A stretch of DNA of 7,615 nucleotides, taken from assembly GCA_019312705.1 (NCBI GenBank), contig JAFDCW010000394.1:1-7615 (forward strand), in the 5' to 3' direction. This DNA is from Deltaproteobacteria bacterium (lineage in GTDB: Bacteria > Myxococcota > Polyangia > Polyangiales > B10-G4). Numbering within the stretch: the stretch's first letter is position 1; each line of letters starts with the position of its first letter. The notes below the pieces were generated by a model. The model saw only the letters and a program-made list of their open reading frames with translations, was not told the DNA's origin and did no database searches. This document shows, piece by piece, positions 1 to 5,097 of the stretch. Position numbers and translations under genes: made by a program.

Positions 1-78
1 CATGTGGTATAGGCGACGCCACTCGCCGAGACGACTCCTCCGCGGTTCGCTCGTTATCCAGAACGGAAGCCACAACCC

Positions 79-1260
79 ATGAACTGCTCTCTATGGTCGG
101 TCCTACTCTTCGCAACGCTGGGCCTTGCCGGGTTGAACGCTTGCCGTGATGACGGTGGTGTGCCCTCGGATGCGGCGCTTCCGGACGCTGCTGATGCCGG
201 ACTGGATGCGCCGATCTCGGATGATGGCGGAGCGGATGCAGACGCGAGCCCGGCGGACGGTGGTGCGGACGCAGGCCCGCTTCCACCGACCCAGAACGTC
301 GTCGTCGGACACCTGGGGGGCGCCTCGCTGCAGATCGACCAATTCGACTTGGGCTCACTGGCGGCAACCACGGGCAGTCCCCTGGCAATGGCCGCGTACA
401 ACGACTTGATCCCGCTTCCTCGCCTCGATGCCATCGCCGTGGTCCTGCCCAGCGATTCCTCCGTCGTGGTCCTCGGTCGGGAGGGACTCACCGCCCTCCC
501 GGGGTCTCCGTATGGGCAGGCCACCACACCCCTGACCCTCGGCCACGACAGCGCCCGCAACAAGCTCTACGTCTATGGCGCGGACGGTCCGTCGGAGCGG
601 CGAATGACGGTCTATGACACGTCGGAGATGCCGTTCGTCGAGGTCCCGGGGAGTCCCTTTGACGTCGACATCGTCGCGACGGAGATTCGAGTGGACGAAG
701 CCACCGGACGCATCTTTGGCATCAGTTCGTCGACAGTCTGGGCCGCCGAAATAGTTGGCAGCAGCTTCAACATGCTCTTCGATACGCCGCTAACCGACGC
801 GTCGCCGACGAGCCTGGTCATCGATTCGGAGCGCCGGCGCCTCTACTACACGGCGGCTGTCCCGAGCCGGCTCTTTGCCCGCGACCTCGACTCGTTCGCT
901 CCAATGACGGGCAGTCCGCTGACCCTCCCAGGCAACTTCCCCTCGGGCGTGGTGCTCGATTCCTCGTCCGGCGACCTCTTCGTGCTCGATGGAGCGCCTG
1001 CGGGCCACTTGGTGCACACCACACCCCTCGCCCTGGCCGACACCTGCGGGAGCCCGGACGGATGCGTCCTGCCCACCACGGAAACCGGAATCGCGATCGA
1101 CGAGGCATCCGATCGCCTCTTCATCACGATTCGCGTCCCGGGCGAGGCCGGCCGTCTTGGTGTGTGGGATATCTCCACACCGGCGACGCCAGCGGAGAGC
1201 ACCAACGCCACCACCCGGCCGACAGTCGGGGAGTTTCCCGCGTGGGTGTTCGTATACTAG
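79..1260 (+). CDS. Lipoprotein with predicted beta-propeller fold
   Basis: A 393-residue secreted lipoprotein of unknown specific function. Residues 1-21 form a signal peptide ending in a lipobox, L19-N20-A21-C22, so Cys22 should be lipidated after signal peptidase II cleavage. Residues 24-68 are a flexible Asp/Ala/Gly-rich linker of the kind common in myxobacterial surface lipoproteins. From about residue 72 the protein is beta-rich with a recurring pattern: a GSP turn (TGSPLAM, PGSPYG, PGSPFDV, TGSPLTL) followed by segments such as 'VIDSERRRLYY', 'VLDSSSGDLFV' and 'AIDEASDRLFI'. This resembles YVTN/lactonase-like propeller blades; the fold is inferred from pattern, not alignment. The ATG is preceded by GGAAG at 65-69, a reasonable ribosome binding site. 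No catalytic residues were recognised, so a binding or scaffold role is as likely as an enzyme. The gene is convergent with the next one. Confidence 0.8.
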   Translation: MNCSLWSVLLFATLGLAGLNACRDDGGVPSDAALPDAADAGLDAPISDDGGADADASPADGGADAGPLPPTQNVVVGHLGGASLQIDQFDLGSLAATTGSPLAMAAYNDLIPLPRLDAIAVVLPSDSSVVVLGREGLTALPGSPYGQATTPLTLGHDSARNKLYVYGADGPSERRMTVYDTSEMPFVEVPGSPFDVDIVATEIRVDEATGRIFGISSSTVWAAEIVGSSFNMLFDTPLTDASPTSLVIDSERRRLYYTAAVPSRLFARDLDSFAPMTGSPLTLPGNFPSGVVLDSSSGDLFVLDGAPAGHLVHTTPLALADTCGSPDGCVLPTTETGIAIDEASDRLFITIRVPGEAGRLGVWDISTPATPAESTNATTRPTVGEFPAWVFVY

Positions 1261-1277
1261 CGACGTAGTGAGGAGGT

Positions 1278-1290
1278 CGCCCATTGGGCG
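1278..1290. terminator. Short hairpin between convergent genes
   Basis: CGCCC (1278-1282) and GGGCG (1286-1290) form a 5-bp stem with an ATT loop in the 61-bp gap between two converging stop codons. There is no T-tract on either side, so any terminator function is inferred from position only. Confidence 0.25.
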
Positions 1291-1321
1291 GTGTCATCGA
1301 GCAGGCCCGCTAGCTCGTGGC

Positions 1322-2131
1322 CTACTCTGGCGCAGCCTCTTCAGCCCCGGGCTCCATCGCCGCCCGCGCAAATGCTCCAACTCCGAGCGCGCGGTGGCAG
1401 GTGGCACAGGTCGCGAGCAGACGGCCAAAGTTCTCGGTCCGATCATCCCAGTCGGTGGACTCCTTGGCGGCGCCGGCGAGCTCGTGCACGTGGCCGATGA
1501 TGGCGTCGATGCGCTCTGGCTCGAGCACGCCATGGGGCAGCTCCTCGGCGCGCAGCTGAACGTCTCCCATGACCGTCGCGCCGTCCACGTAGGTCTCGAG
1601 ATTGCGTGAGACGATGCCCTCCCACATGCGCTCGATGGCCCAGCGGTGCCGCTGCATCTGGTCCTGGAGGGCGTCTCCGTCGGGCCCCGGGGGCATCGCG
1701 AATTCCGGGCCGCCCTCGACGTGCTGGTGGCACTCGCCGCAGTAGTTGAGCATGCCGGCGAAAGCCATCGACGCCTCACTGAGGGTCGTCGCGTCCGCAA
1801 AGGATCGCGCGTTCTCGCGCATGCCCTCGAGGTGCGGGCGGAGAGGGGTCGGGACGGCATCCAGCCCCGGGTCGTTTTCCGCGAGCCAAGCCATCGCCGT
1901 GCGCGCGCCTTCGATGTCGTCACCGACGAGCGCCTGCCGAGCTTCTCGAACCTTGAGGAAGTGTTCCCGCATCAGGTCGCCGGTGGGCCCGGGCTCGAGT
2001 TGGTCCGCTCCCGGCCCGTCGTCCGTCGAGACTTCTTCGACGGCTTCGGCCGGAGCCTCGGGCTCATCGTCGTCGCAGCCGAAGATAGGCAGAACGAGCG
2101 ACAGGATTGCGAGGTGGATCAAAGCGCGCAT
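1322..2131 (-). CDS. Di-haem c-type cytochrome lipoprotein with duplicated halves
   Basis: A 269-residue predicted exported electron-transfer protein. Residues 1-18 are a signal peptide with lipobox I16-F17-G18-C19, followed by an acidic Glu/Pro/Ala linker to about residue 50. Two haem c attachment motifs are visible: C131-G-E-C-H135 and C242-A-T-C-H246. Each is preceded by a helical segment opening with MxxH (M54-R-E-H57 and M159-Q-R-H162) at similar distance (77 and 83 residues), and the helices just before each motif look alike, so the protein appears to be a tandem duplication. The Met-first, CxxCH-last order recalls cytochrome c'/c556 four-helix bundles, but the Met-to-haem spacing is shorter than I expect for those, so the family is uncertain. 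No oxidase or reductase partner is adjacent. The start codon lies inside an inverted repeat and no good Shine-Dalgarno is seen upstream. Confidence 0.85.
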   Translation of the reverse strand: MRALIHLAILSLVLPIFGCDDDEPEAPAEAVEEVSTDDGPGADQLEPGPTGDLMREHFLKVREARQALVGDDIEGARTAMAWLAENDPGLDAVPTPLRPHLEGMRENARSFADATTLSEASMAFAGMLNYCGECHQHVEGGPEFAMPPGPDGDALQDQMQRHRWAIERMWEGIVSRNLETYVDGATVMGDVQLRAEELPHGVLEPERIDAIIGHVHELAGAAKESTDWDDRTENFGRLLATCATCHRALGVGAFARAAMEPGAEEAAPE

Positions 2132-2151
2132 GAGCGAGAGAGTCGCTCATG
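2129..2151. promoter_or_regulatory. Inverted repeat over the cytochrome start codon
   Basis: CATGAGCGA (2129-2137) and TCGCTCATG (2143-2151) form a perfect 9-bp inverted repeat with a GAGAG spacer. The left arm contains the start codon of the minus-strand cytochrome gene (2129-2131). GCGC at the outer edge of each arm extends the symmetry with a bulge. In DNA it could be a repressor operator; in the cytochrome mRNA it would put the AUG in the 3' arm of a hairpin. Confidence 0.45.
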
Positions 2152-2352
2152 GGTGCGCAAACTCAGCGAGAAGTCGCACACCGGTCAGATTCGGCGTCTT
2201 TCTGCCGCGCTCCCGAGCAGACCACCTGCACCTCAGCTTCAGCGGTTCCTGAGCCGCCGGCGGGCGCGCGGACGGCACGGGTCCGTGCTCCGAGTCAGAT
2301 CGCCGGCGTCAGTCAGCGGGTCGCCATTGAACGGGGCCTCTGCACGCGTACC
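2152..2352. other. Divergent intergenic region, no gene
   Basis: This 201-bp gap separates the divergent cytochrome and stress-protein genes. The plus frame is open here and runs into the Usp start, but the translation looks like random high-GC sequence with no recognisable domain. A small palindrome, GCACGG-GT-CCGTGC (2275-2288), could be an operator half-site pair. I see no clear -35/-10 or -24/-12 promoter in it. Confidence 0.4.
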
Positions 2353-2505
2353 ATGGGGACCATGGAGCGTTTTCAGAACATCCTCGTCGCCACCGACTTC
2401 TCCGAGGCTTCAGAGCTCGCGGTCGGCGCGGCCCCCTTGATCGAAGGGGGCGTCGGTACCCGCGTCACCCTGCTTCACGTGGTGAACACGCCGGAGCTCG
2501 CGTGA
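2353..2505 (+). pseudogene. Universal stress protein, N-terminal fragment
   Basis: The first about 47-50 residues of a UspA-family protein, starting at ATG 2353 or, more likely by homology, ATG 2362 (MERFQNILVATDFSEASEL). The strand-1 motif 'ILVATDFSEAS', which forms part of the nucleotide pocket in this family, and the strand-2 motif 'RVTLLHVV' are both intact. The frame then hits TGA at 2503-2505, just after 'NTPELA'. In a full-length Usp of about 140-150 residues the chain would continue through helix 2 and strand 3. Those are absent, and the C-terminal half resumes immediately in another frame (2502 onward). I read this as the 5' remnant of a gene broken by an internal deletion. No convincing Shine-Dalgarno precedes either ATG. 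Confidence 0.75.
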
Positions 2506-2687
2506 AGACCGCGGTCATCCGCAGCAACAACCCGGCGGACACCATCTGCGAGTTCGCCACGGACCAGGGGGTCGACCTGATCCTCATGGGCACCACGGGG
2601 CGGGCGGGCCTGGCGCGATTTCTCATCGGCAGCGTCGCTGAGCGCGTCGTCCGCCATGCACCCTGCCCGGTGATGGTCCTCCGATAG
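2502..2687 (+). CDS. Universal stress protein, C-terminal fragment
   Basis: A 61-residue reading frame, possibly starting at GTG 2502, that encodes the C-terminal half of a UspA-family domain. The family ATP-binding signature G-2x-G-9x-G-S is intact in 'MGTTGRAGLARFLIGSVAERVV', and the usual ending 'RHAPCPVMVLR' is present. Together with the upstream piece it makes about 108 residues, roughly 35-40 short of a normal Usp: helix 2 and the strand before 'NPADTICEFA' are missing. GTG 2502 overlaps the TGA of the upstream fragment as GTGA, which could couple translation of the two pieces. The more likely reading is a pseudogene half, because an isolated C-terminal half would lack the first strand of the nucleotide pocket. 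The preserved motifs suggest the break is recent. Confidence 0.6.
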   Translation: MKTAVIRSNNPADTICEFATDQGVDLILMGTTGRAGLARFLIGSVAERVVRHAPCPVMVLR

Positions 2688-2705
2688 AAAAGTGAGAAGC
2701 CCCTG

Positions 2706-3398
2706 GTGCTCCTGGCGCTCCTGGCGCTCTCGGCGCTCTCGGCGGCCCTCGGCTGCGGCGCCTCGAACCAGCTGACGGTCGAGAGCTCCGAGGACCCGGA
2801 GGCCTCGTTCGGCAGCTACCGCATCTGGGCCGTGGCCGGGCCCGAGGCGCTGCCCGACGGCTTCAGCCGGGTCGAGCTCGAGGTGATGCAGCTCGAGCAG
2901 CTCCGGGACATCGCCCGCGAAACCCTGGCAGCCAAGGGCTACCGCGAGGGCACCCTGCACAACGCCGATATCGTTTTCTTCGCGGGCCTGGGCCAGCGCA
3001 CGGCGTATCGCGTGGAGCACGCCCCCTTGCGGTACCGGGACCCCGATGGCGTGTACGAAGCCGAAGTAGCCCGGGACGAAGAGATCGGCCCGACCGAAGA
3101 GGTCCTGGTCATCGACGGCTTCGAAACGCCATCCATGATCCACGTCTTTCAGGGCCGAGCGACCGTTCCCGACGTACAGAACGACTACGTAGCGGCCACC
3201 CAGGCCCTTCGAGCGATCCTCGACAAAATCCCGAACGTCGACCCCAACACCGACCCGCAAAGCAGCGGCGACGAAGAGCCCGCGGCCGGAGCTGCGGAAG
3301 AGGCCACCGACGGCACCCCAACGCCCGGATCGGCGGGCGAAGCGCCGGACGCGGTCGAAGATGCGACCGACCCGGCCTCAGCGCCCATCGCCGACTGA
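2706..3398 (+). CDS. DUF4136-like lipoprotein
   Basis: A 230-residue predicted lipoprotein of unknown function. The GTG start at 2706 follows GAGAAG (2694-2699) at good spacing, and an in-frame TAG at 2685-2687 rules out a distant upstream start. The signal peptide (residues 1-16) ends in lipobox A14-L15-G16-C17; oddly it has no positive charge near the N terminus and is encoded by four 9-bp near-repeats. The body, about residues 20-175, has the general pattern of DUF4136: an early 'FGSYRIWAV' strand, a helix 'LRDIARETLAAKGYRE', then 'NADIVFFAGLG', and late 'HVFQGRATVPD' plus a C-terminal helix. Residues 176-230 are a disordered tail rich in Asp, Glu, Pro, Ala and Thr. It starts 18 bp after the stress-protein fragment and may share its transcript. 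Family assignment is by pattern only. Confidence 0.75.
   Translation: MLLALLALSALSAALGCGASNQLTVESSEDPEASFGSYRIWAVAGPEALPDGFSRVELEVMQLEQLRDIARETLAAKGYREGTLHNADIVFFAGLGQRTAYRVEHAPLRYRDPDGVYEAEVARDEEIGPTEEVLVIDGFETPSMIHVFQGRATVPDVQNDYVAATQALRAILDKIPNVDPNTDPQSSGDEEPAAGAAEEATDGTPTPGSAGEAPDAVEDATDPASAPIAD
2709..2744 (+). repeat. 9-bp tandem repeat in signal peptide
   Basis: Four consecutive 9-bp units, CTCCTGGCG twice then CTCTCGGCG twice, encode Leu-Leu-Ala twice and Leu-Ser-Ala twice in the hydrophobic core of the lipoprotein signal peptide. Unit gain or loss would change signal-peptide length in steps of three residues without shifting frame. Confidence 0.7.
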
Positions 3399-3401
3399 CG
3401 A

Positions 3402-3431
3402 GACGCCGGGTTCGAGGGGCTGGCCGGCGTC
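3402..3431 (+). terminator. Hairpin after the DUF4136-like gene
   Basis: GACGCCGG (3402-3409) and CCGGCGTC (3424-3431) make a perfect 8-bp GC-rich stem with a 14-base loop, starting 4 bp after the stop codon. No T-tract follows, so it is at best an unusual or Rho-assisted terminator. Confidence 0.4.
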
Positions 3432-3443
3432 GTAGCCACCTCT

Positions 3444-3479
3444 CATGCCGAAAGGGCATGCCAGGCGCCGCCTACGGCG
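3444..3479. repeat. Two small consecutive hairpins
   Basis: CATGCC (3444-3449) pairs with GGCATG (3455-3460) around a GAAAG loop, and CGCCG (3466-3470) pairs with CGGCG (3475-3479) around CCTA. With the hairpin at 3402-3431 they fill most of the gap between the two lipoprotein genes. Their role is unknown; they could be transcript-end structures or a degenerate repeat element. Confidence 0.35.
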
Positions 3480-3511
3480 TGAGATCACCGGACAATTGGC
3501 CCGTCCGTCCG

Positions 3512-3527
3512 TGGCACGAGACTCGCA
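3512..3527 (+). promoter_or_regulatory. Candidate sigma-54 (-24/-12) promoter
   Basis: TGGCACGAGACTCGCA matches the sigma-54 consensus TGGCACG-N4-TTGC with one mismatch (TCGC for TTGC); the GG and GC pairs have the exact required spacing. The predicted transcription start, about 12 bases after C3526, falls at about 3538, next to the phosphatase ATG at 3540, so the mRNA would be leaderless or nearly so. An identical 16-mer occurs at 4885-4900. If real, it would need an enhancer-binding activator; none is encoded here. Confidence 0.4.
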
Positions 3528-3539
3528 TCGGTGTAGGCC

Positions 3540-4697
3540 ATGCGCCGTCTGCTCGTAGCCACCCTTCTCACGATGCTCGCCCTCTCCGGATGCGCTCAGG
3601 TCGCCGACTCGTGCGACGAGCGGGCACCTGCGCTGGGCGAGGACGGCAAGGCCGATGGCCCCGCCGGAGTCCATGTCTTGGCGATGCTCGCTGCGGGGGA
3701 GGCCCGGGAGGCGACCGTCACCGGAGCCGGCGACCAGCTCGGCTACGTGCTCTACGCCGAGGCCGGCACGGAGGTGAAGCTCGAGGTGACCCACCGGGGC
3801 AGCTCTCGGGGGTTCGATAGCTACCTTCAGCTCCGTGGGCCCCGCCGCGCGGACGATGGTGACTACCCCGAGGTCCTCGCCGCCGACGACGAGGCGGGGT
3901 ACGGCCAACTCTCGCGTCTCGCGGCGACGGTCCCCGAGGCGGGCTTCTACCTGGCCCAGGTCTCCGTGGACGAAGAGGCCCGGGCGACTTTCACCGAGGC
4001 AAACTTCCGGTTGATGCTCACCTGCGAAGGAAGCAGCTGCGACGCCGATGGGCCGATCGCCCCGATGGCTGACGACGTGCACTGGGTCCGAAACGCCGCC
4101 GAATACCGGGCCCTGTCGATGCAGGCCTACCGAACGGCGACCGCGCAGATTGAGGCGATGCACGCCGCAGGAGATCTCCCGCCGAGCTGGACGGTGACCT
4201 TCGACGCCGACGAGACGCTCATCTCGAACGCCCAGCACGAGAGAGAACGGCAGGAGCTCGGCCTCGGCTACTCGGCCCGGGCCTGGTCGGTGTGGGTCAA
4301 TCGCCGCGAGGCAACCGCGATCCCCGGGGCCGCCGCATTCACGGCGCGTATCCACGAGCTCGGCGGCCACGTCGCCGTCGTCACCAACCGCAAAGCCGCC
4401 GATTGCGACGCGACCCTCGATAACCTCCGGTCCGTAGACATCAACCCCGACGGCATCCTCTGCCGGGTCGGCACGTCGAACAAGACCACCCGGTGGCAGA
4501 TGGTCGAGGACGGACGCGCCGGAGACATCCCTCCGACCACCCTCGTCATGTGGGTCGGCGACAACATCCACGACTTCCAGGCCATGCAGCAGGAGGGTCG
4601 CCACGAAGACGAAAGCGCCCTCGAGGCTTTCGGCTCGCGCTGCATCGTCATTCCGAACCCGATGTACGGCAGCTGGACGCGCAACGAGCGGCTGTAG
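3540..4697 (+). CDS. e(P4)-type HAD acid phosphatase lipoprotein with PPC-like domain
   Basis: A 385-residue lipoprotein predicted to hydrolyse phosphomonoesters, probably nucleotides, at the cell surface or in the periplasm. An in-frame TAG at 3534-3536 fixes the ATG at 3540. The signal peptide ends in lipobox L15-S16-G17-C18. Residues about 45-162 form a beta-rich domain ('VLYAEAGTEVKLEV', 'FDSYLQL', 'EAGFYLAQVSV') like PPC domains. Residues 180-385 match the e(P4)/class B-like acid phosphatase family of the HAD superfamily: motif I F-D222-A-D224-E-T-L, motif II T282-N-R, a conserved Lys at K315, motif IV G340-D341-N-I-H-D345-F, and the terminal signature 'NPMYGSW' (373-379). All catalytic residues are present, so it should be active. 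The family is known for 5'-nucleotidase/NMN phosphatase activity (Haemophilus e(P4)); the substrate here is inferred. The N-terminal beta domain is an addition to the usual architecture. Confidence 0.88.
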   Translation: MRRLLVATLLTMLALSGCAQVADSCDERAPALGEDGKADGPAGVHVLAMLAAGEAREATVTGAGDQLGYVLYAEAGTEVKLEVTHRGSSRGFDSYLQLRGPRRADDGDYPEVLAADDEAGYGQLSRLAATVPEAGFYLAQVSVDEEARATFTEANFRLMLTCEGSSCDADGPIAPMADDVHWVRNAAEYRALSMQAYRTATAQIEAMHAAGDLPPSWTVTFDADETLISNAQHERERQELGLGYSARAWSVWVNRREATAIPGAAAFTARIHELGGHVAVVTNRKAADCDATLDNLRSVDINPDGILCRVGTSNKTTRWQMVEDGRAGDIPPTTLVMWVGDNIHDFQAMQQEGRHEDESALEAFGSRCIVIPNPMYGSWTRNERL

Positions 4698-4715
4698 CCG
4701 CTCTCGCTCCCCCGA

Positions 4716-4771
4716 GATTCTGGCGATTGGCCGGCGGTGCTTCGAAGAGGCACCGACCGGCCGTCCCCTTT
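4716..4771. repeat. 56-bp hairpin repeat, copy 1
   Basis: It begins 19 bp after the phosphatase stop codon. The core is a strong hairpin: GCCGGCGGTGC (4730-4740) pairs with GCACCGACCGGC (4750-4761) with a one-base bulge and loop TTCGAAGAG. It matches copy 2 (4965-5020) except for three substitutions and one compensating insertion/deletion pair. Position suggests it may end the phosphatase transcript, but no T-tract follows. Confidence 0.75.
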
Positions 4772-4884
4772 CCAACGGGCAAGCCGGCCTGCCGCGACCG
4801 GCCACTGGCAACGCCACCCGCCACTTAGGGGGGGGAGTCGCCACTTGGGATCGAGGAATTGAGGGGAAAGTGGGGGGCCGAGGC

Positions 4885-4900
4885 TGGCACGAGACTCGCA
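4885..4900 (+). promoter_or_regulatory. Candidate sigma-54 promoter, second copy
   Basis: Identical to the 16-mer at 3512-3527, TGGCACGAGACTCGCA, again with exact GG/GC spacing. An ATG (4913) lies 14 bases after the C of the -12 GC, the same distance as in the first copy. A transcript from here would carry the second hairpin repeat and then the permease gene, so it may be a long-leader promoter for that gene or drive a short RNA. Confidence 0.35.
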
Positions 4901-4964
4901 AGAGAGGGGTGTATGGAGCGGACGCTCGGAGCGGTTCGAAAGAGCCCTCGGAGTCCCCCAGAGC

Positions 4965-5020
4965 GATTTTGGCGATTAGCCGGCGGTGCTTCGGAGAGGC
5001 ACCGACCGGCGTCCCCATTT
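4965..5020. repeat. 56-bp hairpin repeat, copy 2
   Basis: Near-identical to copy 1, including the GCCGGCGGTGC / GCACCGACCGGC stem and the TTCGGAGAG loop (one base changed). Conservation of the whole stem and its flanks (GGCGATT before, GTCCCC after) marks it as a dispersed palindromic element of REP type rather than a chance hairpin. Confidence 0.75.
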
Positions 5021-5070
5021 AAGCGGTCCACTCAGTCGCGGGAATCACAAACGCCGCGGACCTGAATCTC

Positions 5071-5085
5071 CGGGGCGTGTTTTGC
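5071..5085 (+). promoter_or_regulatory. Weak -24/-12-like site before permease
   Basis: CGGGGCGTGTTTTGC keeps GG and TTGC at exact sigma-54 spacing but mismatches the -24 block at three positions. The predicted start site (about 5097) would touch the ATG at 5098, as with the phosphatase site. Weak alone; listed because of the matching geometry. Confidence 0.2.
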
Positions 5086-5097
5086 CTGGCGTGCTAG

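Larger units (their letters stand above)
4698..5097. other. 400-bp intergenic region with repeats
   Basis: No convincing protein gene. A long minus-strand open frame crosses this gap and the phosphatase gene, but it is a high-GC shadow without recognisable domains. The gap holds two copies of a 56-bp hairpin repeat 249 bp apart, a run of eight G at about 4829-4836 flanked by two CGCCACTT copies, a second copy of the -24/-12 16-mer (4885-4900), and a weak third -24/-12-like site next to the permease start. A 50-codon frame (4913-5065) begins just after the 16-mer but runs through the hairpin repeat. Confidence 0.6.

Noticed and set aside
1396..1415. TGGCAC followed by GC as another sigma-54 site
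   Set aside because: The spacing is two bases too short and it lies within the cytochrome coding sequence near the CATCH motif.
1646..2440. 264-codon plus-strand open frame
   Set aside because: It is antisense to the di-haem cytochrome, whose two CxxCH motifs and lipobox show the minus strand is coding.
2475..3260. 261-codon minus-strand open frame
   Set aside because: It is antisense to the Usp C-terminal fragment and the DUF4136-like lipoprotein, both of which have recognisable motifs; its own product has none.
3378..5018. 546-codon minus-strand open frame
   Set aside because: It lies opposite the phosphatase gene, which has all HAD motifs and a lipobox. Its translation shows no domain and includes the two hairpin repeats, so it is a high-GC shadow frame.
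4913..5065. 50-codon open frame just after the second -24/-12 site
   Set aside because: It has GAGAGGGG before its ATG, but it reads through the hairpin repeat and its Arg/Pro/Ser-rich product resembles translated repeat sequence. Not enough to call a gene.
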